From positions 1-36,867 of the forward strand of contig JALHMF010000016.1 in NCBI GenBank assembly GCA_022844205.1: a stretch of 36,867 bases of DNA, written 5' to 3'. The DNA comes from Xanthobacteraceae bacterium. GTDB lineage: Bacteria; Pseudomonadota; Alphaproteobacteria; Rhizobiales; Xanthobacteraceae. The first letter of the stretch is position 1; each line of letters starts with the position of its first letter. Below are positions 23,508 through 32,887 of this stretch, piece after piece. Position numbers and translations under genes: made by a program. Under the pieces are notes generated by a model that did not search any database, was not told the origin of the DNA, and saw only the letters and a list, made by a program, of their open reading frames with translations.

Positions 23508-24827
23508 TTAACTCTTCTCTATCCTTATCACTTGCGGCAGTTCGGCGAGCACGCCGTCTTTCTCGATGGCGGCGATGGCGCGGCGCACCGCATCCTCGGT
23601 GGTCGCATAGGTAATCAATATGACAGGCGCCGGACTGGCGGCCAGTTTCGGATCGTCGCCGCCATGCGGACGCGAATTGGCGTGGCGCTGTACGATCGAC
23701 TCCAGCGAAATCTTTTCCGCCGCCATCGCCTTTGCAATGGCGGCCATGGTGCCGGGGCGGTCCACCGCCGCAAGACGGATGTAATAGCCGCCTTCATGGC
23801 GCTGGATCGCCGCGCGCTTCGGCTTGGCCAGATTGGCGGTCGCGCGGCCCAATGCATGCGAACGCCGCCCGCTCGCGAGGTCCACGAGATCGGCCACCAC
23901 CGCCGATGAAGTCGCGGGCCCGCCGGCACCCGGGCCAACGAGTGTGAGTTCCAGCGCATCGGACTTGATCGAGACCGCATTCAACACGCCGTCGATTTCG
24001 GCGATCACCGTGCCCTTCGGCACCATGGTCGGATGCACGCGCTGTTCGATGCCGGCTTCGGTGCGTTCCGCCACGCCCAACAATTTGACGCGATAGCCAA
24101 GCTGGTCGGCGGCGATCAGATCCGCGAGTGAGATCGACTCAATGCCTTCGATGTGAATCGCCTCCACATCGATCTCGGTGCCGAACGCAAGCGAGGTCAG
24201 GATCGCGAGCTTGTGCGCGGTGTCGAAGCCGCCGATATCGAAAGTCGGGTCGGCTTCCGCATAGCCGCGCTGCTGTGCTTCCTTCAGCGCATCCTGAAAG
24301 CTGCGACCTTCCTTCTGCATCGACGTCAGAATGAAATTGCAGGTGCCGTTCATGATGCCGGCGACGCGGGAAATCTTGGCGCCGCCAAGACCCTCACGCA
24401 GCGTCTTGACGACGGGAATGCCGCCGGCCACCGCCGCCTCGAACGCAAAGGCCGCGTTGTGCTTTTCCGCGAGTCTGGCGAGCGCATTGCCGTGCTTGGC
24501 GATCAGCGCCTTGTTCGCGGTGACGACGGAACGCCCGGCAGAGAGTGCCGCTTCCACCGCCGCCTTAGCGGGATCGCCCTCGCCGCCCATCAGCTCGACG
24601 AAGACGTCGATGCCGGGGTCTTTCGCCAATGACAGCGGATCGGCTGCCTGCTTCAGTTTGGAGAGATCAATGGACGGATCGCGCGGCGGGTCCTTGGATG
24701 CAAAAGCGACGAGTTCGATCGACCGTCCGGCGCGTTCCGCAAGCTGCTCCTTCGCCGATGCAAGCATGTTCACCACGGCCGAACCGACCGTGCCCAAACC
24801 GGCAATCCCTACTTTCAGCGCCCCCAT
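23508..24827 (-). CDS. hom: Homoserine dehydrogenase
   Basis: The enzyme reduces aspartate semialdehyde to homoserine with NAD(P)H, the branch step toward threonine and methionine. The 439-residue protein has the nucleotide-binding loop GIAGLGTVGSAVV (7-19), NKALIAKHG with Lys106, the catalytic core GIMNGTCNFILTSM and PTFDIGGFDTAHKLAIL with Lys206, and a C-terminal ACT domain (from about 350) likely to bind threonine as feedback inhibitor. It starts 15 bases after the aminotransferase stop, so the two are co-transcribed. GCTGGA serves as ribosome site. Confidence 0.95.
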   Translation of the reverse strand: MGALKVGIAGLGTVGSAVVNMLASAKEQLAERAGRSIELVAFASKDPPRDPSIDLSKLKQAADPLSLAKDPGIDVFVELMGGEGDPAKAAVEAALSAGRSVVTANKALIAKHGNALARLAEKHNAAFAFEAAVAGGIPVVKTLREGLGGAKISRVAGIMNGTCNFILTSMQKEGRSFQDALKEAQQRGYAEADPTFDIGGFDTAHKLAILTSLAFGTEIDVEAIHIEGIESISLADLIAADQLGYRVKLLGVAERTEAGIEQRVHPTMVPKGTVIAEIDGVLNAVSIKSDALELTLVGPGAGGPATSSAVVADLVDLASGRRSHALGRATANLAKPKRAAIQRHEGGYYIRLAAVDRPGTMAAIAKAMAAEKISLESIVQRHANSRPHGGDDPKLAASPAPVILITYATTEDAVRRAIAAIEKDGVLAELPQVIRIEKS

Positions 24828-24842
24828 CGGAATTCCAGCGCG

Positions 24843-26063
24843 TCAGCCGCGCGCCTGCAGCGGAATGACGTTGTGCAAATGCTTGTCGGCGTTGTCGAGG
24901 AAGCGGCGAATGTTGCGCGCGGCCTGGCGGATGCGCTGCTCGTTCTCCACGAGTGCCAGCCGCACGAAGCCTTCGCCGCCATCGCCGAAACCGATACCGG
25001 GCGAAACGGCGACTTCCGCCTTCTCGACGAGAAGCTCGGCGAATTTCACGCTGCCGACTTCCTTGAAGCGTTCCGGCACCGGTGCCCAGGCGAACATCGA
25101 AGCCTTCGGCGCGGGAATTTCCCATCCGGCGCGCGAGAAACTTTCCACCATCGCATCGCGGCGCTTCTTGTAGATCGAGCGCATTTCCACGATGCAGTCC
25201 TCGGGGCCGTTCAGAGCCGCGGCAGCGGCCACCTGGATCGGGGTGAAGGCGCCATAATCGAGATAGGATTTCACACGCGTCAGCGCCGAAATCAGCCGTT
25301 CGTTGCCGACCGCAAAACCCATGCGCCAGCCCGGCATCGAAAACGTCTTCGACATCGAAGTGAATTCCACCGCCACGTCGAGCGCCCCCGGCACCTGCAG
25401 GATCGAGGGCGGCGGCATGTTGTCGTCGAAATAGACTTCGGCGTAGGCAAGATCGGAGAGCACGATCAGGTCGTGCTTTTTCGCGAATGCCACCACGTCG
25501 CGATAAAATTCCAGATCGGCGACCTGCGCGGTCGGATTCGACGGGTAGCAGATCACCACCGCAATCGGCTTTGGATGCGAATTCGTGACTTCGCGCTCAA
25601 GCGCGTGGAAGAATTCCGGTCCCGGCTCCGAAGGCACGGAGCGGATCAGTCCTTCCGCCATCAGGAAACCAAACGCATGGATCGGATAGGACGGGTTCGG
25701 CACGAGGATCAGATCGCCGGGTGCGGTGATCGCCTGCGCCATGTTGGCGAAGCCTTCCTTGGAGCCGAGTGTGGCGATCACCTGCGTGTCGGGGTTCAGC
25801 TTCACGCCGAACCTTCTCCCGTAATAAGCCGCCTGCGCGCGCCGCAGTCCGGGAATGCCGCGGGAGGCCGAGTACCGATCCGTGCGCGGACGGCCGATCG
25901 TCTCCTTCAGCTTTTCCATGATGTGCGCCGGTGTGGGCAGGTCCGGATTGCCCATGCCGAGGTCGATAATGTCGGCGCCCTGGTTGCGTGCGGCGGCCTT
26001 CACCCGGTTCACGCTCTCAAACACGTAGGGCGGCAGGCGGCGGATGCGATGAAAGTCGTGCAT
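24843..26063 (-). CDS. Class I PLP aminotransferase (AlaC/LL-DAP-aminotransferase-like)
   Basis: This 406-residue fold-type I aminotransferase has a PLP Lys239 in TSMSKTFSMPGWRMGF, with SDLAYAEVYFDD supplying the Asp and Tyr that hold the cofactor. In related alphaproteobacteria the gene beside hom is often labelled LL-diaminopimelate aminotransferase; AlaC-type glutamate-pyruvate activity is equally possible. The ATG at 26063 is preferred, since AAGGA lies 7 bases upstream and the family starts with a short -FHRIRRLPPYVF; an ATG at 26081 adds six residues. It is probably the first gene of an operon with hom. Confidence 0.9.
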   Translation of the reverse strand: MHDFHRIRRLPPYVFESVNRVKAAARNQGADIIDLGMGNPDLPTPAHIMEKLKETIGRPRTDRYSASRGIPGLRRAQAAYYGRRFGVKLNPDTQVIATLGSKEGFANMAQAITAPGDLILVPNPSYPIHAFGFLMAEGLIRSVPSEPGPEFFHALEREVTNSHPKPIAVVICYPSNPTAQVADLEFYRDVVAFAKKHDLIVLSDLAYAEVYFDDNMPPPSILQVPGALDVAVEFTSMSKTFSMPGWRMGFAVGNERLISALTRVKSYLDYGAFTPIQVAAAAALNGPEDCIVEMRSIYKKRRDAMVESFSRAGWEIPAPKASMFAWAPVPERFKEVGSVKFAELLVEKAEVAVSPGIGFGDGGEGFVRLALVENEQRIRQAARNIRRFLDNADKHLHNVIPLQARG

Positions 26064-26190
26064 CTTCAAGTCCTTGGACATGAATCGGGCAAATCAGGCG
26101 GCTGTCGGGTTTTCATAGCACCGATTGTCGGGGCTTTAGAAGCATAGCCTTTCCGTGCAATCCTAGCCGGGAAAGAACCGGATCAGCCGT

Positions 26191-26775
26191 CTAGCTGGCT
26201 TCTGGCGGCGTTTTCGCCTTGTCCTTGACCTTCTTCTTCGGTGCCGGTTGCTTCGGATCGGAATGGGCCTTGCCGAGCTTGGTCAGGTCCTCTTCCATTT
26301 TCTTCTGCTGGGCTTCCGTGAGGAGCGGGATGTTGGGGTTCGTCTCGATCGCAGGGGTCGCGATCGAGGGAAAAGGCGGCTGAAGGGCAGGCTTGGGCGG
26401 CAGCGACTTCAGGAAGCGGAAGTCGTCCCGCGGCAGGTCTTTCGCCGATACAGCAGGCGCGGCCTTTGGCGCTGGGTCCTGCTGCATCGGCGTTGCGGAT
26501 TTCTTGCTCTTCCGCGAGGTTTTAGGCTCGGGCGAGGATGGAGGCTGCGGTGCAGCCTGCGCCAGAGGCTGGCTCGGAATCTGGGCGGTGACTTGGCTTT
26601 CGGCCAGCACCGGGGACTGAGGCAACGAATCCGAGGTCTGCGAGAGCACCGGCCCCGGCGTCTGCGCGCAACCCCCGATGACACCGAGTGCCAAAACGGC
26701 AGGCAACGCCAGCATCCGCGCCTTTCGCGGGCGCAGCATGGTTTCGGACAAAATTCTGCTTTGCCGGCCTGTCAT
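26191..26775 (-). CDS. Pro/Lys-rich putative lipoprotein, unknown
   Basis: This 194-residue protein has a signal segment (ARMLALPAVLALGVIGGC) ending in a lipobox-like IGGC, so Cys36 may be lipidated. The remainder is low in complexity: Pro, Ala, Gln and Lys rich, with KTSRKSKKSA and a Lys-rich C-terminal tail. A short ordered-looking part (EAQQKKMEEDLTKLGKAHSD) resembles conserved ends of small rhizobial lipoproteins. GAGAGA stands upstream of the chosen ATG; a second ATG at 26739 is also plausible. It is divergent from phaC. No function is recognised. Confidence 0.68.
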   Translation of the reverse strand: MTGRQSRILSETMLRPRKARMLALPAVLALGVIGGCAQTPGPVLSQTSDSLPQSPVLAESQVTAQIPSQPLAQAAPQPPSSPEPKTSRKSKKSATPMQQDPAPKAAPAVSAKDLPRDDFRFLKSLPPKPALQPPFPSIATPAIETNPNIPLLTEAQQKKMEEDLTKLGKAHSDPKQPAPKKKVKDKAKTPPEAS

Positions 26776-26889
26776 TCTCTCTCGGGTGTCGGGTTCTTTG
26801 TAGTCTCGCGCTGTGTCGCGACTTAATATGGCGAAAGCGCGTTAACACCGCGACAAGGCCACCCGGGGCAAAACCCCGCAGAGGGAGCA
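26776..26889. promoter_or_regulatory. Divergent region, lipoprotein versus phaC, with hairpin at the phaC leader
   Basis: The 114 bases hold both promoters. A small hairpin (CGGGG at 26864-26868, loop CAAAA, CCCCG at 26874-26878) ends three bases before the GAGGGAG ribosome site of phaC. It could affect ribosome loading, but nothing in sequence proves it. Confidence 0.4.
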
Positions 26890-28710
26890 ATGCACGGCAA
26901 CCAGAAGGACGGCACGGAAACGACCGGGCTCACGGCCCCCGGTCCGGCCGATCCTGAAGCGTTCGCAAAGAACCTCGCCCGCGTGGTGGAGGAAAGCGGC
27001 CGCGCGCTCGCCGCCTATCTCAAGCCGCGCGAGGAAGGCGAATTGCGCGACCAGGTCGCCGAGCAGATCACCGACGCCGTGAAATCCATCGGCCAGGTCG
27101 CCGAATACTGGCTCGCCGATCCGAAGCGCACGATCGAGGCGCAGACGAGCCTGATGCAGTCCTATCTCGATATCTGGGCGTCGGCGGTGAAGCGGCTTTC
27201 GGGCGAGGAAGCACCGCGCCCCGTTTCGCCCGCGCCCAACGACGCGCGCTTCAAGGACCCCGACTGGTCCGCCAATCCTTTTTTCGATGCGATGAAGCAG
27301 GCCTATCTCGCGACCGCCCACTGGGCCGACCGGATGGTGAAGGAAGCCGTCGGCATCGACCCGCACACGCGCCACAAGGCGGAATTCTACGTGAAGCAGA
27401 TCGCCAACGCGGTCTCGCCGTCGAATTTCGTGCTGACCAATCCCGAACTCTGGCGCGAGACGCTCTCCTCCAACGCCGACAATCTCGTGCGCGGGATGAA
27501 GATGCTGTCGGAAGACATCGCGGCCGGCGGCGGCGTGCTTCGCATCCGGCAGACCGACGGCAGCCAGTTCGAGGTCGGCAAAAATCTCGCGACCACGCCG
27601 GGCAAGGTCGTGTTCGAGAACGAACTGATTCAGTTGATCCAGTATTCGCCGTCGACCGAGAATGTGCTCGCGGTGCCGCTCCTGTTCGTGCCGCCGTGGA
27701 TCAACAAATTCTACGTGCTCGATCTCGGGCCGGAAAAATCATTCCTGAAATGGATCGTCGATCAGGGGATCACCATTTTCGTGATCTCATGGGTGAACCC
27801 GGATGCGCGGCTCGCCGCGAAAGGTTTCGCCGATTACATGCAGGACGGCATCATCGCCGCCCTCGAGGTGGTGAAGGAAATCACCAATGAGCCGAAGGCG
27901 CATGTAACCGGCTACTGCGTCGGCGGCACGCTGCTCGCCACCACCCTCGCCTGGTTGGCTGCCAAGGGCGAGGAGCGCGCGGTGAGTGCCACCTTCCTCA
28001 CGACGCAGGTGGATTTCACGCACGCGGGCGACCTCAAGGTGTTCGTGGACGAAGCGCAGTTGCAGGCCCTTGAGAAGAAGATGTCCGAAACCGGCTATCT
28101 CGATGCCTCGAAGATGGCGAATGCCTTCAATCTTCTGCGCTCGAACGATCTGATCTGGCCCTATGTTGTGAACAACTACCTGAAGGGCAAGGCGCCCTTC
28201 CCGTTCGACCTTCTGTACTGGAATTCGGATTCGACGCGGCTGCCCGCCGCGAACCATTCGTTCTATCTGCGCAACTGCTATCTGGAGAACCGGCTCTCCA
28301 GCGGCGAGATGGAAATCGCCGGCGCGAAGATCGACCTGAAAAAAGTGATGGCACCGGTCTATCAGCTCGCTACGCGCGAGGATCACATCGCGCCGGCGAA
28401 ATCGGTGTTCCTCGGCTCGAAATTTTTCGGCGGGCCGGTGCGTTTCGTGCTTTCCGGTTCAGGACACATCGCGGGCGTCGTCAATCCCCCCGCCAAACGC
28501 AAATATCAGTTCTGGACCGGCGGCGAAGTCGCGGGCGAACTCGAACACTGGATCGAGAAGGCGACCGAGCATCCGGGCTCGTGGTGGCCGGACTGGTTCA
28601 TCTGGCTCGAAGGCCACGACCCGCGCCGCGTGCCCGCCCGCGAGCCCGGCAGCGCGAAATACAAGCCGATCGAGGACGCGCCGGGGCGTTATGTGAAGGT
28701 GAAGTCCTAA
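26890..28710 (+). CDS. phaC: Class I polyhydroxyalkanoate synthase PhaC
   Basis: PhaC joins (R)-3-hydroxyacyl-CoA units into polyhydroxyalkanoate at the surface of storage granules. The 606-residue length and lack of a nearby phaE or phaR indicate class I. The alpha/beta-hydrolase core is intact: lipase-like box GYCVGGT with Cys343, Asp498 in [12 protein letters not shown], and His526 in [13 protein letters not shown]. The spacing of 28 between Asp and His equals that in the Cupriavidus necator enzyme. The ends [11 protein letters not shown] and [12 protein letters not shown] are also typical. GAGGGAG lies just upstream. Neither phaA/phaB nor phasin genes are in the window. Confidence 0.96.
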   Translation: MHGNQKDGTETTGLTAPGPADPEAFAKNLARVVEESGRALAAYLKPREEGELRDQVAEQITDAVKSIGQVAEYWLADPKRTIEAQTSLMQSYLDIWASAVKRLSGEEAPRPVSPAPNDARFKDPDWSANPFFDAMKQAYLATAHWADRMVKEAVGIDPHTRHKAEFYVKQIANAVSPSNFVLTNPELWRETLSSNADNLVRGMKMLSEDIAAGGGVLRIRQTDGSQFEVGKNLATTPGKVVFENELIQLIQYSPSTENVLAVPLLFVPPWINKFYVLDLGPEKSFLKWIVDQGITIFVISWVNPDARLAAKGFADYMQDGIIAALEVVKEITNEPKAHVTGYCVGGTLLATTLAWLAAKGEERAVSATFLTTQVDFTHAGDLKVFVDEAQLQALEKKMSETGYLDASKMANAFNLLRSNDLIWPYVVNNYLKGKAPFPFDLLYWNSDSTRLPAANHSFYLRNCYLENRLSSGEMEIAGAKIDLKKVMAPVYQLATREDHIAPAKSVFLGSKFFGGPVRFVLSGSGHIAGVVNPPAKRKYQFWTGGEVAGELEHWIEKATEHPGSWWPDWFIWLEGHDPRRVPAREPGSAKYKPIEDAPGRYVKVKS

Positions 28711-28748
28711 TCGTCATTCCGGTTTCGCGCGCAGCGCGAAGACGAAAC

Positions 28749-29693
28749 TCAATAAACCCAATGCGCGCGCATACGCATGCTGCCGGTCACGGGCTTGGCC
28801 GGAACAAACGCAACGCGCCGTCCTGCCCTTTTTTTGCGTGGCGTCTCGCGCCGTATCGCGCGATTCCAGAGCAGCACCAGAAGATCCTCCTCCGACATCG
28901 GGCGGCCGAACAGGTAGCCCTGCCCGATATCGCAGGTCAGCGCCTTCAGCGTCTTCAATTCCCCCGGACTTTCGATGCCCATGCCCACGGCAAGGCTGCC
29001 AAAGCTGTGCGCGAGGCTGATGACATGCCCGCAGATTTCCGCACGCTGCCGGTCGTTGTCGCAATTGCGCACCAGCGCGCGGTCGAGCTTCAATTCCGAG
29101 AACCCGACGCCGCGCAGCTTCGCGATGGTGGCGCACGCCGAATTCCATGCGTCCTTGCCGGCGAGCAGGGACGCGCCGAAATCGTCCACCGCGATGGAGA
29201 AACCGTAGCGGCGCAGCTCTGCTGAAATTTCCACCACTTCGTCAAAATTCTGCAGAACCTGATTTTCCGGAATGTCGAAGACGAGGCCGAGGTTTTTGCC
29301 GCCGTTCGGGCGGTGTTTGCGCACGAGGTCGACGACCGGAATCTTGCGCAGCGCCGGCATGCTCACATTGACCGCAAGCCGCACGTCCACGCCGATTTCA
29401 CACAAATTCGCGCTGGTCTTGAGCGCGCTGATGAACGCCTTTTCTGTCAGCGCGACGATGGCGGCGCTCGATGCGTTCTGGATCAGTTCGCCCGCGGAGA
29501 TCACGCGTTCCGGGGTGCAAAAACGCGCGAAGACTTCCACGCCGATCAGGCGCTTCAGCGTGAGATCGATTTTCGGCTGATACCAGAATTCGATCTGGCC
29601 CGAACGCAGAACGTCGTCGAGGTCGAATTTCCGCGTTACCGGCTGCGGAGCGATCCAGCAGAGATCATCGTCCTTGTTGGAAGCCAGCGTCAT
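28749..29693 (-). CDS. EAL-domain protein, altered active site, no GGDEF
   Basis: This 314-residue protein is almost all EAL domain (about 25-275), the fold that hydrolyses cyclic di-GMP. The EAL motif reads EVF (Glu53). Asn109 (VNVS), the Asp pair 170-171 (VDDFG), Lys202 (LKLD), Glu241 (GIES) and Gln258 (GQGYLFGRP) are present. The Glu of the usual E-x-TE motif is replaced by Asp140 (VFDIPEN). It may therefore be weak or inactive and act as a cyclic di-GMP sensor or adaptor. There is no signal, membrane span or GGDEF part. I chose ATG 29693; the frame is open to 29918 without domain sequence. It converges with phaC. The C-terminus is Arg-rich. Confidence 0.85.
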   Translation of the reverse strand: MTLASNKDDDLCWIAPQPVTRKFDLDDVLRSGQIEFWYQPKIDLTLKRLIGVEVFARFCTPERVISAGELIQNASSAAIVALTEKAFISALKTSANLCEIGVDVRLAVNVSMPALRKIPVVDLVRKHRPNGGKNLGLVFDIPENQVLQNFDEVVEISAELRRYGFSIAVDDFGASLLAGKDAWNSACATIAKLRGVGFSELKLDRALVRNCDNDRQRAEICGHVISLAHSFGSLAVGMGIESPGELKTLKALTCDIGQGYLFGRPMSEEDLLVLLWNRAIRRETPRKKRAGRRVAFVPAKPVTGSMRMRAHWVY

Positions 29694-29963
29694 CGCGTTT
29701 CCAAGGTTGCTCACATGCTTCCGGGAGGCTCGCTTTCCGTGCTGGTATACAACCGCACCGCTTAAAAACGGCGCGTGCAATCCGTTAAAATTCGCGGTTT
29801 TCCCAAAAGCAAATTTCCATTCGATGCATGTGTTGCAGCGAACTATTTGGCAGTTTCGGCACCATCCTGCATTGACGCGCGCCTGAAGCGGCGTCCGGGT
29901 GGGTTGCGCGTTAAGCATAAAGCGCGGTGAAGCGCGTATGCCGAAGCCGGCCGAAAGGTTTCG
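29694..29963. other. Intergenic region between argC and the EAL gene
   Basis: These 270 bases hold the end of the argC transcript and the probable promoter of the EAL gene. A less GC-rich part is seen at about 29760-29880. I see no RNA gene and no coding frame with family resemblance. Confidence 0.4.
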
Positions 29964-31043
29964 TTAGGGAAACAAAGCGATTTGTTCGAGGCCTGCCGTC
30001 TCGGCGTAGCCGAGCATCAGGTTCATATTCTGCACGGCCTGACCCGACGCACCCTTCACCAGGTTATCGAGCGTCGAGATCACGATCGCCTTGCCGGGCA
30101 TGCGGTCGGCGATGACGCCGATCTGCACGTAGTTCGAGCCGCGCGTATGCCGCGACTGCGGCACCGTGCCGAACGGAAGCACCTGCACGAACGGCTCAAG
30201 CTTGAAAAATTCCGCAAGCAGCTTGTGCATCTGCTCCGGCGTGGTGCCGCCTTCGGCCTGCACATAATGCGTGGCGTAGATGCCCCGGTTCATCGGTGCG
30301 AGATGGGGCGTGAAACTCGGCGTCACAGCGCGCTTGGCGGCGAGCGAAAATTCCTGATCGAGTTCGCCCATGTGCCGGTGATGCGCGACACCGTAAGCGT
30401 GGATGCCTTCGGAGACTTCCGAGAACAGCATCTGTTCTTTCGCGGCCCTGCCCGCTCCGGTCATGCCCGATTTGGAGTCGATCACAATGTCGTCCGGGCT
30501 GATGGCGCCGGCTTCCAGGAGCGGCACCATCGCGAGAATGGAGGTCGTGGTGAAGCAGCCGGGGTTGGCCACGAGCCGCGCTTTCTTGATTTCGTCGCGA
30601 TAGATTTCGACGAGGCCGTAGACGGCCTCTTTTTGCAGTTCGACCGCCTGATGCGCGTGACCGTACCAATTTTCGTAGGCGAGCGGATCGGAGAGCCGGA
30701 AGTCGGCGGAGAGATCGACGACTTTCAGCTCCGGCTGCTTTTCCAGGAGCTCCTTGATGACCACCTGCGTCGTGCCGTGCGGCAGCCCGCAAAAAACCAG
30801 ATCGAGCGCGCTCGCATCCATCTCCTCGATGGTGGTGAGCTTCGGCAGATCGAACTGCGCGAATTGCGGAAATACGGCCGCCATCGCCTGACCGGCCTTG
30901 CGGTCGGCGGTAAGCGCCTTGATCTCCGTCTTCGGATGCCGGAGCAGCAGGCGCAGCAGTTCCGCGCCGGTATAACCGGAGGCGCCGAGCACCCCGACCT
31001 GCGCGGAATTCTTGCCGCTTCTGGATTTTTTCGCTTCAGCCAT
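29964..31043 (-). CDS. argC: N-acetyl-gamma-glutamyl-phosphate reductase ArgC
   Basis: ArgC reduces N-acetylglutamyl phosphate to the semialdehyde with NADPH, the third step of arginine synthesis. The 359-residue protein has the NADP loop VGVLGASGYTG (20-26 for the glycine loop), the catalytic Cys163 in ANPGCFTTT, and SGMTGAGRAAK and HRHMGELDQEF, which are type 1 ArgC motifs. I chose ATG 31043, since AAGG lies 8 bases before it; the in-frame GTG at 31052 is crowded by that site. It lies 48 bases downstream of the binding-protein gene and is probably the last gene of a speB-like/binding protein/argC unit. Confidence 0.95.
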   Translation of the reverse strand: MAEAKKSRSGKNSAQVGVLGASGYTGAELLRLLLRHPKTEIKALTADRKAGQAMAAVFPQFAQFDLPKLTTIEEMDASALDLVFCGLPHGTTQVVIKELLEKQPELKVVDLSADFRLSDPLAYENWYGHAHQAVELQKEAVYGLVEIYRDEIKKARLVANPGCFTTTSILAMVPLLEAGAISPDDIVIDSKSGMTGAGRAAKEQMLFSEVSEGIHAYGVAHHRHMGELDQEFSLAAKRAVTPSFTPHLAPMNRGIYATHYVQAEGGTTPEQMHKLLAEFFKLEPFVQVLPFGTVPQSRHTRGSNYVQIGVIADRMPGKAIVISTLDNLVKGASGQAVQNMNLMLGYAETAGLEQIALFP

Positions 31044-31091
31044 ATCCGTCACCTTTGGGCCGGGATGGATACAGGAAACGCGGGCGCTTTG

Positions 31092-31889
31092 CTACGGTTT
31101 CATTCCCGCCGGGGCGACGGTGGAGTTTCTGAGCCCCATCGCGTCGAAGGATTTTCGCACTTGTCCCGAAGCTTTCGCCTCCTCCACATAGGCGGAGACA
31201 TAGGCGTGCGCAGCAGCCCTGCCCTTCGGCACGGCGACCGCCGTGGTCGAGTTCAGAAAACCGCCGTCGAGGATGCGCGAGCCGGGAATCTTGTCCACGA
31301 GCCCGAGCAGCGATTCCCGCGACAGCGCAATCGCGTCCGCCTTGCCTTCCTTCATCAGCGCGACACCGGCATCGACGCCGGGCACCGTGATGAAGGTCGC
31401 CTCCTTGGCGCTCGCCTGCGAGGCGCGGAAGGTGGCGGTGTTGTCGACGCCGGCGATACGCACCCCCTTGCCGACATCTTCAACCTTTTGAATCTTTGAG
31501 CCGGGCGCCACGAGATAGGTGCTTTGCAGAACGTGATAGGGCGCGCCGAAATCGATCACCTTTTTGCGCGTGTCGTCCACCGGCATAAAAGTAACATCCC
31601 ACTTGTTCGCGTCGGCATCGCGGATGATTTCGCCCGAAGCGAGATAGGGCAGAAACTCGACCGCAACGCCGAGCTTTTTCGCCAGTCCGCGTCCGAGATC
31701 GACGGTCACGCCTTTATATCCCTCGCCATCCTTCACCGTGTAGAGCGCCGAAGGCGATGGCGACACGGCGATGGCGACGCGGAGCTTTCCGGTGGGGATC
31801 AGTTGTTTTTTCACATCGGCATCCTGCGCCAACGAAGCACCTGCGATCAGAAATGTTGCGGCGGTTATTCCGGCGATTGCGATTTTCAT
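31092..31889 (-). CDS. Polar amino acid-type periplasmic binding protein (SBP_bac_3)
   Basis: The product is a 265-residue family 3 solute-binding protein. A Sec signal (MKIAIAGITAATFLIAGASLA) leads to GKLRVAIAVSPSPSALY, the usual start of lobe 1, and DVTFMPVDDTRKKVIDFGAPY is the hallmark hinge region. Its permease and ATPase are not in the window. The start overlaps the stop of the ureohydrolase by one base (TGATG), or by four if the preceding ATG is used; GGGAGG fits the second ATG better. The linkage to a ureohydrolase and argC suggests an arginine-like ligand or a guanidino compound, as an inference. Confidence 0.88.
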   Translation of the reverse strand: MKIAIAGITAATFLIAGASLAQDADVKKQLIPTGKLRVAIAVSPSPSALYTVKDGEGYKGVTVDLGRGLAKKLGVAVEFLPYLASGEIIRDADANKWDVTFMPVDDTRKKVIDFGAPYHVLQSTYLVAPGSKIQKVEDVGKGVRIAGVDNTATFRASQASAKEATFITVPGVDAGVALMKEGKADAIALSRESLLGLVDKIPGSRILDGGFLNSTTAVAVPKGRAAAHAYVSAYVEEAKASGQVRKSFDAMGLRNSTVAPAGMKP

Positions 31890-32851
31890 CATGTTCCTCC
31901 CGGCATTTTTTTCATGGCGCAAAGTCCGATGCAATTCATCGCGATGGTGGCGCCCGCAATCGCCGTGATTTCCGCGTGGTCGTAAGGCGGGCTCACTTCC
32001 ATCACATCCATGCCCTTGAGGTCTAGATCGCCGAGCGCGTTCAGGATCATCAGCGCCTCGCGGCTTGAAAGTCCGCCCGCGACCGGCGTGCCGGTACCCG
32101 GCGCATGGGCGGGGTCGAGCGCGTCGATGTCGAAGGTGAGATAGGCCACCTTGTCGCCAACCCGCTCCTTGATGCGCTCGATGACGCCGCCGAACTCCAG
32201 CAGCGGCACTTCATAGGCGGAGACGATCTCAATGCCGAAATCCTGCGGCGCATGGGTGCGGATGCCGATTTGAATCGAGTGCTCCACGTCGATCAGCTTT
32301 TCCTTCACCGCCACGGAAACGAAAGAGCCGTGGTCGATGCGGTCCTCGCCCTCCGGGTGCCAGGTATCCTGATGGGCGTCGAACTGCACCAGCGCCAGCG
32401 GGCCGTGTTTTTTGGCGTGGGCGCGCAGCAACGGCAGCGTGCAGAAATGATCGCCGCCGAGCGTGAGCAGCTTCGCGCCCGATGCAAGGATCTCGCTGGC
32501 CTGCGCTTCGATTTCGCGCGCGACCGTTTCCGGCCGTCCATAGTCGAGTCCGCAATCGCCCCAGTCGATGACATTTAAAGTTTCAAACGGATCGAAACCG
32601 AACGGAAATTGCGGGTCGGTGTCCAGAATGCTTGAAGCCGCCCGCATCGCGCGCGGGCCGAAACGCGCACCCGGCCGGTTCGAGGTCGCCGCATCGAACG
32701 GCACACCCCAGACCACCACGTCCGCGCCCTCCAGCTCGCGCGAATAACGCCGCCGCATGAAGGACAGCGCCCCGCCATAGGTCGGCTCGGACTCGCCCGC
32801 TTTCAGCGAGCCGGTGAAGGCATGGTCGGTCGGACGCCGGGATTTGGTCAT
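31889..32851 (-). CDS. Ureohydrolase-family enzyme (agmatinase/guanidino-acid hydrolase-like)
   Basis: This 320-residue member of the arginase/agmatinase family cleaves a guanidino group to urea with a binuclear metal, usually Mn. All six metal ligands are visible: His135 (GGDHFC), Asp158, His160 and Asp162 (FDAHQD), and Asp241 and Asp243 (TFDIDALDP). The Gly-rich substrate loop PAHAPGTGTP favours agmatinase-type members over arginase. Guanidinobutyrase or guanidinopropionase remain possible, so I leave out a firm symbol. The ribosome site is weak. It is the first gene of the unit that continues with the binding protein and argC. Confidence 0.88.
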   Translation of the reverse strand: MTKSRRPTDHAFTGSLKAGESEPTYGGALSFMRRRYSRELEGADVVVWGVPFDAATSNRPGARFGPRAMRAASSILDTDPQFPFGFDPFETLNVIDWGDCGLDYGRPETVAREIEAQASEILASGAKLLTLGGDHFCTLPLLRAHAKKHGPLALVQFDAHQDTWHPEGEDRIDHGSFVSVAVKEKLIDVEHSIQIGIRTHAPQDFGIEIVSAYEVPLLEFGGVIERIKERVGDKVAYLTFDIDALDPAHAPGTGTPVAGGLSSREALMILNALGDLDLKGMDVMEVSPPYDHAEITAIAGATIAMNCIGLCAMKKMPGGT

Positions 32852-32887
32852 GATTCATTCTATCAGAACGTTACGCAAAGGAACGCC

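Noticed and set aside
24873-26147. 424-codon plus-strand frame
   Set aside because: It is a shadow of the PLP aminotransferase gene and is rich in His/Arg without any domain pattern.
29694-29918. N-terminal extension of the EAL protein
   Set aside because: The 75 extra codons show no domain resemblance, and the ATG at 29693 begins a compact EAL protein.
29982-31499. 505-codon plus-strand frame across argC and the binding-protein gene
   Set aside because: It is antisense to two genes with clear motifs and runs through both; it has no plausible product.
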